Shown: positions 24,450-38,114 of the stretch, piece by piece | How the letters are laid out: every line of letters starts with the position of its first letter | How positions within the stretch are numbered: position 1 is the stretch's first letter | NCBI GenBank assembly: GCA_964019695.1 | Contig: OZ026525.1 | Span: 71,726,260 to 71,790,259, forward strand | Source: Loripinus fragilis | Taxonomy: Eukaryota > Mollusca > Bivalvia > Lucinida > Lucinidae | Direction: 5' to 3' | Length of the DNA stretch: 64,000 nt | Notes under the pieces: generated by a model | Database searches by the model: none | Told to the model about the DNA's origin: nothing | The model's input: the letters and a program-made list of their open reading frames with translations, nothing else | Made by a program: the position numbers and the translations under genes

Positions 24450-24588
24450 AAGACCCCCCCCCCCAAAAAAAAGGGTGGATATTAGTGTTGACATACCCAT
24501 CCACTGACTATATCATAGTTAAATTATCAGATAATTCGATTTTTTTCAGTCACAAAGAGCAGCTTACTCAGTAGTAAATTGTAGGATC

Positions 24589-24829
24589 AGGCCCCGAGGT
24601 TATAAAACTTTTTTCCATGCTCAACTCAATTGAGCAAGAAATTTATCATGCTCATAAATGTTAACATGCAAACAATTTAACATTCATTAGCATGACAAAT
24701 TACGACATCTGAGAGGCTTAAGGCAAGAAACTTCTTCATTTGTTGGCATTTTAGTTTTTATGAGGAGTTTAAATTTTGTGCTCAGTTCAGTTGAGCATGA
24801 AAAAAGTTTTATATTATTGGGGTCTGCCT
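24589..24829. mobile_element. MITE with ~45-bp terminal inverted repeats
   Basis: The left arm (AGGCCCCGAGGTTATAAAAC, TTTTTTCCATGCTCAACTCA) is matched by the reverse complement of the right arm, which ends GGGGTCTGCCT. The interior is A+T-rich with no ORF. Confidence 0.75.
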
Positions 24830-26479
24830 TAAATTTGAACTCATCCAAAATGCATGTCTTTGTTTCCTACGAGTTTTGAACAGGCCAGATCAACCAAGAA
24901 AACGTAGAGAGATATTTTTTTAAAACCTCAATGGCAGAGTACTCCGTGGGCAGTAATTGGATCTAACCTAATTTGGAATGCATTTAAATCTTGACTGCCA
25001 TCTTAACTTACACATACTATTCAGATCAAATTAAAACAGTTGAGAAAAAGTGGAGACATCAATTTGCCTACAATAAGTCTATGGTAATTTTCAAACGCTC
25101 AAGGATGGCAGTCTGTGTTCCAATTTTGCCAATTTACGGACTTATCAAAGAGGTTGCACATGCTCATATTACCTGCAGGTATAAAAGGATTGGATCAAAC
25201 AATCTATAAATCGTGACAACTCCATTTTCTACAGTATGGCCTAATGACAAATATATGTTGTCATTGAAACTAGAGAAACCATATTTGGATCTAATCTATC
25301 CCAAAACATAATTCAACATTTTACTAACCATATTAATGCTTCAAAGACGTAAAATTTGATTGATTGATCAACCTCTCTGATCTCATAGGTATTGAGGCAT
25401 AAATGTTTAAATGTATGAATACATTATATTACGGACACCAGCTCAATCCCATATTAGTTTAACTCTGAGCCTTTGGATCATGTGATCTAAACACTGATCA
25501 TCAAGTTACAGATTTGAACTATTTGAAGACATGTGTTGTCGTACAGTCACATCATCTCAGCATTATTATTGAAATAAGGCGTTGGATGTAGTGACAAATT
25601 TTTTTCCATGTTTTACCTAAAACCGAAATAGACTAATGACAAAAAGTTAAGCATACTTAGATTGTGTTTTTATTTTCACCAGACTCTCAATTTAAGCCAA
25701 ATGGTTTATAGCACATCAAAATGCAGTGTTACTCTTTAATCCTATATTCACAAATAAAGAACTCTACCAATCTTGATGAGCTCGTGGCAACCTGAGAATA
25801 TTATCTACTAAAACATAACAATGTCATCAAAAGTTTAAGGTGATTTTATTCAAAATTCAGAAACGGTCTTGTTGACTTTCGTTAAATGCTGTCAGATGAC
25901 TTTCTCTGTCATATCACTATGACATAGTTGTATAGCCATGTTGATTGCGAATTGGTTCAAACAATATCAAAATCTTGTAGTTTTGGTCAAAGCTGTTATT
26001 ATTTTATGACAAGAAACTAGTTCAAAGCTCCAATTCTCTGTGAATGGAACACAATTTATTCTCAAATCTATAGACGGGTAAGGCCGACTTAATTAGTCAT
26101 ATAGCCTACTTATTGACTAAATTATGCTATGATACCACAAAAGCCATTGCAGTTTGGGGACTTGAGTCCCAGGAGTACCCTCAAAAATATTTATTTGAGT
26201 CGATAAATGCATTTTGAAATATCAAAGTTTCACTTTCAGAATCAAAATAAATACAGTATACTCGTATTTAAAATATGAGAGTCAAGAACACCCTTAATCG
26301 CTCACATGATATTTTACTATCACTCAAAGTGTTAAAAAGTCCAATGTGTTGTAAACTTTTCGCAATGTTTAAAATTATTGTAGAGAGGATATAACATAGT
26401 ATATATTATGGTGTGTAATTCATCTAAATTGTGCCCTGGCAGTCATATATTTCGATATAATAAGATATATCTATTTATT

Positions 26480-27595
26480 TTGGTAGAGGTTCCCCTTTAT
26501 AGTGACTTTTGCTGCCAAATGATTTTTAAATCAGACAATTGGTTTCAGAAGAGAAGAAGTTAAAAATTTCTTATATAGGCGCATAAGAGAAATAGGCCAG
26601 GCCCTATGGTGGCTATGTTTTTCAACTGATAAAATTTGTGAATTAGTTATTAGTTAAGTGGTGACAATTTCTGCAAAGTAGTTTTAAATTCTGACCACTG
26701 GTTTCAAAGGGTAAGATACATAAAGTTCTTTTAAAAAAGCACCTTTAGTGAAACTGACCACGCCCCTGGCAGACATTTTGTTGTATGGATAGAATTCGTT
26801 TTATGTCTTTTATTAGAAAGTTATCTGGTGGTCATTTCTACCAAATTATTTTGAATTCTGACCACTGGTTTCAGAGAAGATTTTAAAACTTGTTTTATGA
26901 TAAGCCGTGCTCCTAGAGGTCATGGATTTTATTTAGGCTATTATTGTCATCTTGTAACCATTTCTGCCAAATCACTCTGACCACTCGGTTCACAGGAGAA
27001 GATGATTATATTTCTTATATATGTACGTAAGATATGCCTACAGTCTGGCAGCCAATTTTTGACATATCAAATATGTTTTAGCCATTTTCGTTAAGGTTCA
27101 TTTAGTAACAATTTCTGCAAAGTTGTTTTCAACTCAACACTGGTTTCAGAGGAGAACAGGTTTAAAGTTTCTCACATACTTACATAAGGGAAACTGGCCA
27201 CACCACCCCTGGCGACTATATTTTTTGAGGAAACAAATCCAATTTAGCTTTTTTGTAGAAAAAATCATCCAATGATCACATCTATAAAAGTATGTTTTAA
27301 ATTCTGAAAACTGTTTTTAGATGAACAGTTTTTTTAAAAGTTTTGGTTATCTGGATAACCCACGCCCATGGTGACCATGTTTTTTGACAGATCAAAATAA
27401 TTTTAGCTTATTATGTAGGGGGTAACATAAGAAATATTCTAATTGAGTTAAAATTTGCCCAGTGGTATAGGAGAAGTTGTCATCAAAAGAAATTGTTGAC
27501 AATGGACAAAGAAGATGCACAACCATAACAGAGGACAGACATTGACTGGTCCCAAAAGCTCACTTTGAGCACGCCATGCCCATGTTAGCTAAATA
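26480..27595. repeat. tandem array T, copy 1, with Helitron-like terminal hairpin
   Basis: About seven ~160-bp units share TTCTGCCAAAT, TTCTGACCACTGGTTTCAGA, GGAGAAGA and CTGGCCACGCCCCTGGC. They end in CCCAGTGGTATAGGAGAAGT, a GACAATGGAC run, and a short hairpin beginning AGCTCACTTTGAGC. A 3' hairpin after tandem units is a feature of Helitron-related elements; that class is inference. The paralogous array is at 37015-38102. Confidence 0.65.
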
Positions 27596-27706
27596 TTGCC
27601 TTATCACATCAGAACTAAATATCTTGCTAGATGGATGTAAAAAATGCTTAAATGTATGTCAATTGACTATTAGACCCTGAATGAGCAGCTTAATTGATTT
27701 TTTTAC

Positions 27707-27877
27707 CTGGACACAAGCGTAGATTGCAAGTACCCATGTCTGTTTGGTTCCCTGTACATAGTTTACCACCATTCCTGGGCGCTGGTTCGGTGCAGGTGCG
27801 TGTTCGTGACCATGTGCCATTGTCACATGACGTGCTACAAGTACTCCAAAAAGACCAAGAAGCCCACTGGCCATCCA
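27707..27877 (-). CDS. TSP1 domain exon E7 (subtype B, copy 1)
   Basis: A 171-nt phase 1-1 exon with acceptor TTGCAG before 27877 and donor G|GTAAAA after 27707. The translation starts VDGQWASWSFWSTC and has CSTSCDNG (O-fucosylation consensus with DN between the second Cys and Gly), SRTRTC, and six cysteines, ending LRLCPG. It matches exon E5 at 47 of 57 residues by my count, and the flanking introns align. A sequon (NQT) lies in the C-terminal half and is present as NHT in E5. Confidence 0.95.
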
Positions 27878-28262
27878 CTGCAATATATACTGTAAATTCA
27901 CCTCTTGATTTGCACAAATAGATTTTAATGAACACATTTGTGATGAAAAAAATGTTGCAACTGAAGCAAGATATACCTACATCAGTAAATGGCAGAGTGT
28001 TTCCACTTTTTGGGAGGGTTTTATTTTTGTGAAGCTTCACAAAAACAAAACACTTGCACATTCTTTTGAGTTTACAGTATCATTAAATCCGCCATAAACG
28101 TCTCTACGTGAGTTGAACTCTCTAATAAGCGTCGGATTTTAACAACATAAAACTTTTATAATCATCTGACTAAAAAAGACTGAATAGTATGATATATTTC
28201 TCCTGTTTGTTCTAGATAATGCTGTCAAAGCAAATTAAATAACATCATAAATAAACATAAAT

Positions 28263-28512
28263 AGACCATGTTTATTTTTGCTGACCTTTCCAAGGTGGTT
28301 CTTCTTTGTAGATCCTATTTGCTATTTGCATTTTGTGTTTATCTTTGTTATGCTGTATTGTCTGTTCTTTGCAATCTTGCAGACAAACGCTGGAACAGAC
28401 ATTGAGCTATTAACTCTCCTACGTGTTGTGTTTATTTTTTTTTTTGCACTTTCCCATATGGTGGCTTTGGTCAGAATTGTATAGATTCCTGACCTTTGCG
28501 TCCCTCTCTACT
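28263..28512 (+). mobile_element. RepB remnant
   Basis: The 3' half of RepB (GACCTTTCCAAGGTGG..CCTCTCTACTA), decayed. A matching remnant at 40225-40330 in the paralogous block shows it predates the duplication. Confidence 0.6.
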
Positions 28513-31083
28513 ATAACAATTCATAATTTACTACTTTTAACTACACTAATTCTATTGAAACACTGTAGTAACATTATACATTAATGAGCTAAAACTAGGT
28601 AGACATGGAGATTTGTCCTCTTTTATTTTACATTGATGAATTTCTAAAAGGTGCATTCATTTTTTTCTCATTCTAATTTTAATATTGACGGGGTTCTATG
28701 AGGTGCTTTCATTTTACTTGTTAGTTTTTCAAAGCATTTTTCATTAGTTGTATCTATCAAATTATTTCAAATATCAACTCATGATATGGTAGGGTGGTAT
28801 GGTACAGGGATCGCACGTAAGATACACAATAAAACAGGTTGCAAACGACCAGCACACGAGATATAATTAAGACCACCAACTTTTCAATTTAACTGTAATG
28901 ATACCCGCTCACAAATATATTCTATGATAAGACAATTTATATACATAATCTTCCTGTAGAATAATTCAACATTTATCACTAGTATTCTTTCTAAACTTAT
29001 CAATTACAGACGACATAGGCATGACACCAGGTTATTGGTACAGCTTAAAGTAAGTAAGTATGATTAGGAAATACCACAATCACAATAGATTTTACCATGT
29101 TATTTGGTCTTATATAGAATATAGTCTTATATAGGATATATGCTAGAAAAGTAAAATATTTTAAGGCAAATGTGCAGTCATGAGGCATCATTTACCTTAA
29201 ATATGTAATGCTTTTATAGCTGATGTTAATTTCCATCATACAGAATGTGGTATGAAAATATTATTACGTTATCTTGTAAATGGAACCCTCAAAAATAGAG
29301 CGTTATATATAAATATTAAACATTAGTATGCGATGTAAACGCATCAGGGTGTTAATTTGAAAGGCACACGCAAACAAGTCAACTGTTCTAGAAAATTTTA
29401 GTATTCATATATGTTCTTTGGCTGTAGCAGAAAAATTAATTTTAATGTTGTTTGCTAAAAAAACAATTGTTGAACTCTTTTGTTCTAATTTTTAATCTCT
29501 CAAATGACGGTTTGGACCATGAAGAATTTGGTACTTATCACATATAGGCAACTGCCTCCTTTAATTGCTTATGCTGATGCTAGCTTTTTAATTCTGACCT
29601 GGACCTTCAAACAGATCAATACTTTGTGTATGCGAGCAACAACGTCTCTTCTGAGTCAACACATTTGCACATGCCTTTCTGAGCTTTCATTGCTTGACAC
29701 TGTCGTAAGTTCCAATATCAAATGGTTTGGTTTATGTTTTATGTGCGTTGCTTGTATAAATAAAAGATTGCTTGATTTGAAATGTGCAAGAAATTAAAGT
29801 GGTATTTGTATCATACTAAATATCAAAATTCATGTAAAACAAAGTTTGTCTAATAGGCTAAGTCTAATTGACAAAAGATAATGCAAATGAATCAATGAAG
29901 TGTTTCCATTTAGAAATGCCAAAAATACAATACTAACAAAGCAATGGACTTTTGCACCCTTACTTTCTTTTTTTAGGTATTAAATCAATTGTATGGATAT
30001 AATTGGAAATTTAGAACAAATGCTGACCTCTGTCAATGCTTCACAAAAATGTAGGACCTGGCAAAACCAATGATAATTGTATTATCGCCCTTTAATACTC
30101 TTGTTACTATCACAACTTGTATTCTTTCTTCATCAAAGTGGACATGAATTAGTAAAAAGAGATTATAACAATACCTATAAGCATGGGGATTTGAGGGTTT
30201 AAACGCATGCTGACTGTTTGATACATTTGATTAACTTTTTTAAGGTAATCAGCATGTAAGTTAGTAAGAATTGGTTACAACTTTCTGTAAGCATAATGGG
30301 ATTACAAACTATTATAGTTAGCGCGGCTTTTACACTGTAATCCCCTGTTGCCAAAGGATTAATATGTGTCGTTTAGCATCTCATATTATGAAGTTTCAAC
30401 AAATCATTCAATCCACGGAGAGGGTCTATTAACAGCTCCCCGTCTTAATATAGAATATTATCATTGACTTTAATGCACACTGCAGTTGCCAGATATCTTC
30501 AAATATGTTAGAAAATAAAATAATAAATATGCACCACATTTTGTTTGCAAAAGACTCAATATCTCACTGATTTGGGCATTTTTACACTGAATTAGTAAGA
30601 CAACTAAACGGTTAATTTATAAAGAAATGCAATATTTTTCATTGGTGGGTGTATAGATGCTATAATTGTCTTATTCAAAGAAATCAGCAAATGTTTTGGT
30701 GATCTTAAGATGACACCTGATCTCCTAGCAATGTAATCACCAACTTCTGTACAAGATCATGTTACATGTAATGTGCAGGATAATTATATAGTGATGGTTT
30801 ATTACATACTGAGGAAACACATCAATGAAAAAAATCAAATTTTATATTCTCTGATCTTGTCCTACTTTTAGTAAGTTAAAATTACAGGTCAAAGTAGAAC
30901 ATCAGCAAAACAATTGTGTTGAAATTGTTTTGGATACTTCTGCAAATCGACTGGACAACTGATGGCTTTTTATATCTGAAACTTTGTTTACTACAACAGT
31001 TTAGCCACTCAAAATATTCATGTCTTATTTTTAAATGCTCTATCGATTGATTTGAAGTTACAGTACATAAAATGTCACCATAC

Positions 31084-31254
31084 CTGGACAAGGTTGAACA
31101 AGGCACATTCCATAATCGTTGGAGTCTCCAAAACAAGGATTTCCCATCATGGATGGTCGAGGGTTAGTACAGGATCGCAACCGTTTCGTAATCCCTGGTC
31201 CACAGGAACTGCTACACGTGGCCCAGTGTTCCCAGGGGCTCCATCCTCCATGTA
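31084..31254 (-). CDS. TSP1 domain exon E6 (subtype A, copy 2)
   Basis: A 171-nt phase 1-1 exon with acceptor ATTCAG before 31254 and donor G|GTATGG after 31084. The translation begins VHGGWSPWEHWATC and has CSSSCGPG (O-fucosylation consensus), TKRLRSC, and six cysteines, ending PCPG. It is paralogous to E8 and keeps the same splice-site hexamers. It lies 3.2 kb upstream of E7 in transcription, a short intron for this locus. Confidence 0.95.
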
Positions 31255-31559
31255 CTGAATACAACAACAAACATGAATGCCTAAGGACAACGTTTGCTCA
31301 TATGAAAATTCAAAAATAAAGACATTAAACTATTTTGAAGGGTTCTCATTTTAGAAGTTTATTTTCATGACAAAGTAACTTCAATGCCCACAGTAAGATT
31401 GTGCTTGAAATCAGACTTGTCAAAGCTTTTATGCCTGTCAGCATATTTATGGTTAGCCCAATAAAAGTTAGTAAATTTGTTTTCCCTTTTTATTGAATAC
31501 CAGCGGGTCAGACCTCAGATTCTTTGACAGTTCTAACTTTAAAGACTTATCTGTAGATG

Positions 31560-32050
31560 AGAGTGTTAGGGCCTAATGTTGTGTCTCTGATTGAGCCACC
31601 AGAATTTAACTGTCAGATTTCTCTTACTCAAATATGGAGTTGAATATACTATACTGTTGAGTCCTTATCTTTGTTTTATCTCCTTTTTATATCTCAATTT
31701 GTATGTTCTAGGAGATGATATATCGATAAGTTAATGATCTTTTATGTTAACCAAATATCTTTTTTGTCTTAATCCACATCAGAAATAAGGGTGAGGTTGG
31801 TACCGTTAAACATGTTTAAAACCCTCCAATGAAATATATTTTGGCGTTCAAAGGTGCTGCTTCTTTTGTTGATCCTTTTTGTTATTTGTGTTTCATGTTT
31901 GTCTGTCATACTGTCTTGTCTGTTCCTTGCAGCCTTGTGATCACCTGCTGGGAAGGGGCTGACCTCTTTAGTCTCTTGTTTGTGATGTTTTCTTGCGTTT
32001 TGGTGTGCTAGGTCAGATGTGGTATTTAATTGTATTGATTAATGATCATT
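31560..32050 (+). mobile_element. RepB solo copy (ancestral to duplication)
   Basis: The counterpart of the copy at 16140-16664, with the same flanks on both sides (GATTGTGCTTGAAAT upstream, GATTTAAT.AAACTTGAAAAA downstream). Confidence 0.72.
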
Positions 32051-32377
32051 GCTGATGATGATTTAATTAAACTTGAAAAACCTAGCATCGATACACTATA
32101 GTCCCATTTTACGTCTATGGAATATTTTTAAGGGCAACAAACTCCATTGTCAAAACTAGGATTTGGTCTTAATCCAATCTCAACCAGGCAAATATGGAGG
32201 TTTTAGTTATCTTCAAGTATGAAAAGTATCTGGTAAAATTAACCATGAAAAATTTGAGACACGTTTTTTATTAAATCCGCTTTTTTGTTGAAAAATTCTA
32301 AGTAGTCCTGTCTGTCAGTCCTTTCACCTGTCCATTAGTCAATTTTGCTCCCGATACCAACTCCTCTTACATTATAG

Positions 32378-33290
32378 CCCCACTTTGAAAAAAGGGTATA
32401 CTTGATTGGGATTTTCTGTCATTCCGTCATTCGAACCGTAATAATTTCATTTCCACTCATATTTCATCATATTTTGTGTATGCATTGATATTGATAAGAT
32501 CTAGATTGTGATTGTTACATAACATTTTTCACGCATTTTTTAAACGGTAATGGCCCTTGTATTGATGTCAGATTTTTGTTCAAAATTTCGCTTCCGATCA
32601 ATATCTTGAGAACAAACTGATATATTTTCACAAAATTTGGTATATGCACTGATACTGACAAGATCTAGCTTGCGATTATTACAAATTATTTTTAGCACAT
32701 TTTTACCAGAGTTATTGCCCTTGATGTACACCAGAATTATGTTTCCGCTCAATATCTTGAGAACGAATCGACAGAATTTCACCAAATTTTATATATGCAT
32801 TCATATTGACAAGATCTAAGTTGGATTTATTACACGTCATTTTTCGCACATTTGTTTCAGAGTTATGGCCTCTGATTACGTCAGCATTTCGTTTTTGCTC
32901 AATATCTTGAGATTAAATTGACAGAGATTCACCAAATTTTATATATGCATTCATATTGACAGATCTAAGTAGGGATTGTTACACATCGTTTGTCGCACAT
33001 TTGTACCAGATGTATTGCCCTTAATTTAAGTCCAGAATGTTGTTTCCACTCAATATCTTGAAAAACAAATTGAAAGAATTTCACCAAATTTTATATATGC
33101 ATTCAATTGACAAGATCTAGCTTGGGTTTGTTACACATCATTTTTCGCACACTTGTACCAGAGTTATGGCCCTTGATTTTATCCAGAAATTCATTTCCGC
33201 TCAATATCTTGATAACAAGAAGAATTTGACAGAATTTGACCAAACTTTATATAATCATCTATATTGACAAGATCTAGGTTGGCGAGCATC
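32378..33290 (-). mobile_element. repeat element D, copy 3 (inverted)
   Basis: The reverse complement of the D family. TATAGCCCCACTTTGAAAAA at the left is the tail, followed by about six ~150-bp units with TTTCCGCTCAATATCTTGA and GACAAGATCTAG. The head is missing or diverged at 33290. Confidence 0.65.
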
Positions 33291-34555
33291 CCAACTAAGG
33301 GATTGTTTTCTACATCATGCAAACCAGAAATATTAAAACAATTAATTATGTTTGTAAATTTGTATTAGATAAATATTCGTGATGTAATTTCTCAAAACAT
33401 GAGACATGACCTCTAATTAACTGATGAAAGACTGGTTATACACTGAAGCTGTCAGATGATCCAACGTGGTAAATGACAGCCACGTGCGTAGCATGTTTAC
33501 ATCATTGATAACCTTATTAAGAGCCTTTGTCACCAAAAGACCAACCAAGACACACTTACCCTAATAGAATATTTTCCAATAGTATCAAAGAACTTATTTG
33601 AGCTTTAGAGGTTTGGTCTAGACATAAACATTAATTGCAGACGTCTGTGAGATAAGTTTCTGCTCGTCAGCGTTACGTATGTTACGTTTTATACAAAATT
33701 GCAGATAGTGACTTTTATTGTATATTAGGAAAAAAAAACATGCTCCCCAACCAAAATTTTATAATGTTGGCCTCTATTATAATGGTAAAGTACCATTTCA
33801 AAATATTTGCAGCTGTTTATAACGAGTATCTGTAGTTAAATAAATATTTAAATACGCTTATTAGCATGTAACTTGTACTGGCTTTCTTTCTATCCTGATT
33901 TTGTATGGTAACGTAATTTACAGGCCTATTATGAATTTGACAATAGGAAACGTAATAAAACATTCAGTCTAATATTTGAATCATGAAGCAGATTTTATGT
34001 TTATTGTTATGAACCATTGGTAAAAAATCTGCAAACTGTCATATCAATGTAACAGAATCAATCAAAATTGCAAAACTCTCTTATTTTATTGTTTATTTTG
34101 AATAATTTGACAATAATTCAAGTTATTTAAAATAACGATAGAGGGTAGACTCAAATATAACCTTGTCGACAGGCTATGTCGTCAGGCTAGGGAAGAATTT
34201 AAGTCTATTTTCCACACTTTAGTGTTTTTATCTATTTATACAAAGAACAATGCTGTTACCTACGTTACCTCTATATATTAACAGCAACAAACTTTCCATC
34301 GTCGTTGACTCTGTGTATTAAATTATTACTTTATTTCACTGTGACAGAGATGAAAGAAGACATTGTACATTCCAATGCAATGTAAATCAGGTCAGATAGA
34401 AATATGTACGATAGTAGAAGTAACGTGCCAATAAGCATATTTAAACGTTTATTTTGCTACCTCTATCGCCATTTACAAGTTATAAGTAGTTTCTATATGT
34501 AAGAATGGACAGTCATCATTTGAATAAAGATCTTTATCACATATTTAAAGTTGGG
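33290..34555. other. intronic stretch, nothing recognised
   Basis: A+T-rich sequence with no credible exon. No counterpart was noticed in block copy 1. Confidence 0.5.
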
Positions 34556-35254
34556 GAACATGGTTTATTCTAACATGTAATCTATAAAGTAATAATATGC
34601 ATTTTTCATAAAAAATGTAACATAATTAACTCTGACCAGCAGAAATACACTCCACAGATGTCTCAAATTTTTGTTTAAGTCTAGCTCAAACATGTAAAGC
34701 TCAAATAATTTCATTAACACTATTAGGAAATATCCCAATAGTCTTCTATTTTGTGTTGCTATATTTAAAGTCAGTAGGGTAACATTGATTACAGAGCATT
34801 TACAGACAATTGACTGAAGAAATCTTAGTAAATCATGGGTTTCGAAGGTCACAAGACATGTCTCATACTGAAAATAGAAACCAAGTGTTTCTTCCTGCGG
34901 TTAGGGAACATGGTTCATTCTCATATACAATCTATAAAGTCATTATCTGCAATTTCGTATAAAATGTTACAAACGTCACCCTGATGAGCGATAATATATC
35001 TCACAGATGTCTACAATTGATATTTATGACTAGATCAAACATTTTAAGTTCAAATAATTTCATTGATACTTTTGTAAAATATTTTATTAGTCTTGTATTT
35101 GTATACTACCATTTTCTATGTTAGTAGAGTAACGTTGGTTACAGGCCATTCACAGAAAACTGACCACAGAAAACTTAGTAAAACATGGGATTTACAAGGC
35201 CCCAAGACATGTCCATGACTGAAAATAGTGGGCAAGTTTTTCTTCCTGGGGGTG
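34555..35254. repeat. tandem dimer of a 350-bp unit
   Basis: The unit starting GGAACATGG at 34555 repeats at 34905. Corresponding landmarks are ATCTATAAAGT, CACAGATGTCT, CAAATAATTTCATT, GGTAACATTGATTACAG, CTTAGTAAAACATGGG and GTTTCTTCCTG. The two copies have diverged noticeably, so the duplication is old. Confidence 0.75.
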
Positions 35255-35361
35255 CAACAGAACTCAAAATTTGAGATTTGTCCCCTACACTAAATGATTC
35301 AAATGTATAAAATTTGATTGCGATAATCAACCTCTCTGACCTTATAGGTATTGAAGCATAA

Positions 35362-35604
35362 ATAAGCCACGACACGTGATTTCCAACAAGGTGTCATTTT
35401 GACAAGTGTAGACTCAGACGAGCCTGTGCAGCCCTCTTTTAAGCTTAGGAACTCAAAATGGTGTTCACTCAGTAGCTTAACAGTCATAGAATATTTAAGC
35501 GACTAGCAAAGGCTCTGATCAGACAGCGGGTATGCACAGGCTGATCTGAGGTTTTGCTGGTCGCACATACCATATAGTTGGAAATCTCATGTCGCGGCTC
35601 AAAT
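35362..35604. mobile_element. MITE, insertion unique to block copy 2
   Basis: The ends are inverted: AGCCACGACACGTGATTTCCAA at the left and the reverse complement of TTGGAAATCTCATGTCGCGGCT at the right. Copy 1 reads straight through at about 25404 (GGCATAAATGTTTAAATG), which fixes the insertion. A diverged relative lies at about 56405-56600. Confidence 0.72.
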
Positions 35605-36160
35605 GTTTCAATGTATGAATGCACTATGTGACCGACACCAGCTCAATCCCATATTAGTTTATCTCTGAGCCTTTGGATCATGTGATCTAAATACTGAGCA
35701 TCAAGTTACAAATTAACAATATAAAGACAACTGTGGTTGTACAGTCACATCATCTCAGCATTATTTTCAAATAAGGCGTTTGATGTAGTAACAAAATTAT
35801 TTCCTCATTTTACCTTAATCAATAATGGATTACTGGCCAAAAGTTAAGCATACTTAGAAAGTGTTTTTTATTTTCATCAGAGTGTCAATTTAAGCCAAAC
35901 TGGTTTTAGCACACCAAAACGCAGCGTTATTCTTCTAGCCGATATTTACAAATATAGAACTCTACCTATCTTCATGACGTCTCAGCAACCTGAGAGTATT
36001 ATCTACTAAGACATAACCATGTCACCAAAGGATTAATGTATTTTAATTCAATATTCAGAAACGGGCTTGTGACTTTCTGTAAATCCTTTTCTGATGACTT
36101 TCTGTGTTAAATCACAATGACATAGTTGTATAACTGTGTTGATTTCAAATAGGTTAAAAC

Positions 36161-36513
36161 AATTTATCATATGGCGTCGCATCTGGGAGTGAAATAACGC
36201 CATGCAATAAAATCTGTTAACCACTAGTGGTTTCTCGATTTTCAGGAAACGTTATGACGTCCATAACAACGTTGCGTACATTATGACAAAATTATAATGT
36301 TTTTTTTTTATGCGAGAAATGAGATTTTCAAGTAATCTTAATGTCATATGATAAATAGAATCTAACATTCCTGCTCTTGTATTATTGAATTTATTAAACT
36401 CGTTGCAAACAAGAGATAAAATGCTCGGCAAGCCTCGCATTTTAATATCTTTTCCCCAACTCGTTTAATAAATTCAATAAACCATGGACACTCATATAAG
36501 ATCCTCTATGACA
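36161..36513 (+). mobile_element. MITE C, copy 2, insertion unique to block copy 2
   Basis: The family hallmarks are present (GCATCTGGGAGTGAAAT, AACCACTAGTGGTTT, GCTCGGCAAGCC). The paralogous block reads uninterrupted near 25967 (AACAATATCAAAATCTTGTA), giving an empty site that defines both ends to within a few bases. Confidence 0.8.
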
Positions 36514-37014
36514 CAATCTTGTAGTTTTGGTTAAAGCTGTAATTATCATAATGACAAGAAAACTAGTTTCATATCTTCAATTGTTTGTGAATGCAACACA
36601 ATTTTTTCTCTAATCTATTGACAAGTAAGGCCAACTTAATTACAAAATGAAGTCATATAGCATAATAATTGACTATATTATGCTGATAGAACAAAGGCCA
36701 TTGCAGTTTGGAGATTGGAATCCAAGGAGTATCCACAAAACTGGTTTATTTGAGTCGATGAATGCTTTGTGAAAGACCACAGTTTCGCTTTCAAAATCAA
36801 AACAAATACAGTAGACTTGTACTTAAAACAAGAGAGTCAAGAACGCCCTTAATCGCTCACGTGAGATTTCACTAACACTGAAAGTGTTAAAAAGTCAAAT
36901 ATGTTGTAGACGTTTAGCAAAGTTTGAAATTATTGTAGAGAAGTATAAAAATGCATAATGGAGTGTGAATCATATAAAATTGTACCCTACTTAGAAAGAT
37001 TAAATATATATATT

Positions 37015-38102
37015 TATTTTAATAGAGGTTCACCTATATAGTGACTATTTCTGCTAAATCATTTTCAATCTAGACTATAGGTTTCAGAGGAGAAGACGTT
37101 TTAAGTTTCTTATAGAGATGCATAGGGAAACTGGCCACACCCCATACAATTTTTGAAATAGTAATTTGTCAAATTGTGACCATTTCTGCCAAACTGTTTT
37201 CAATTCTGACTACTGTTTTCAGATGAAAAGCTGTTTAAAGTTTTTTACAAAGGCACAGAAAGGAAATTGGCCACGCCCCCTGGCAGTTATTTTGTTTAAT
37301 GGCTAGAATTCGTTTTAGCTCTTTTAATAGAAAGTCATTCAGTGGTCGTTCCTACCAAATTATTTTGAGTTCTGACCACTGTTTTCAGAGAGGGAGATTT
37401 TTTAAAATGTTGTTATTATGATAAGCAACACCCCTAGTGGCCATGTTTTTGATAGATCCTATTTCTTTTAGCTATGTTTGTCAACTAGGAACTATTTCTG
37501 TCAAATCATTCTGACCTCTGGTTTCAGAGGAGAGGATGCTTTAATTTCTTAAAGAGGTACATAGGGTATGACAGGCGATCATTTTTTTTGACGTATCAAA
37601 TTTGTGTTTGCTATTTTTGTTGAGGGTCACCTAGTTCCCACTTCTGCCAAATTGTTTTCAATTCTGACAAATGGTTTCAAAGGAGATGTTTAAAGTGTCT
37701 TACATAGGTATATATGAGAAACTGTCCACCCCTCTGGCGGCTATATTTTTCGAAGGAACAAATCTGTTTTAGCTGTTGTTTCTAGAATGTTATCCAAAGA
37801 TCAATTCTACAAAATTGTTTTTAATTCTGGTTTCAGAGGAAAAGATTTTTAAAGTTTTTTATCAGATAAGCTGTGTCCATTTGCGGTATTGATTTTTTAT
37901 GGATCAGACTTATTTTAGCTTATTAAGAAGGAGGACATATAAGAAACATTTTGTTGAGTAAAAATTTCCCAGTGGTATAGGAGAAGTTGTCATTAAAAGA
38001 AAATTGTTGACGATGGACGACGACGACACACAACGAAAACAAAAGATGGACATTGAATGGTCCTTAAATCTCACTTTGAGCACTTTGTACTCATGTGAGC
38101 TT
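37015..38102. repeat. tandem array T, copy 2
   Basis: Paralogous to 26480-27595, with the same ~160-bp units and terminal segment. Here the terminal hairpin is cleaner (CTCACTTTGAGCAC..GTACTCATGTGAG). Confidence 0.65.
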
Positions 38103-38114
38103 AAGTAATAAAGA

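Larger units (their letters stand above)
25360..28700. repeat. segmental duplication block B, copy 1 (contains exon E7)
   Basis: This aligns in order with 35300-40520. Anchors are CAACCTCTCTGA..TAGGTATTGA, GGACACCAGCTCAATCCCAT (25436 and 35633), GAGCCTTTGGATCATGTGAT, CAGTCACATCATCTCAGCAT, the ~160-bp array, TTAGACCCTGAATG just beyond the exon donor, exon E7 against E5, and ACCTACATCAGTAAATGGCA upstream of the exon. Copy 2 carries several extra insertions absent here. Confidence 0.88.
29100..32360. repeat. segmental duplication block A, copy 2 (contains exon E6)
   Basis: Paralogous to 12480-16930. Its first part (29100-30330) also aligns with 62390-64000. There are no large unit-specific insertions in the first 2 kb, so it serves as the empty reference for element D copy 2. 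Confidence 0.85.

Noticed and set aside
28700..29300. A missing ShKT exon expected between E6 and E7 by analogy with E4 before E5
   Set aside because: No six-cysteine frame with splice sites was found on the minus strand; it appears lost or never present in this copy.
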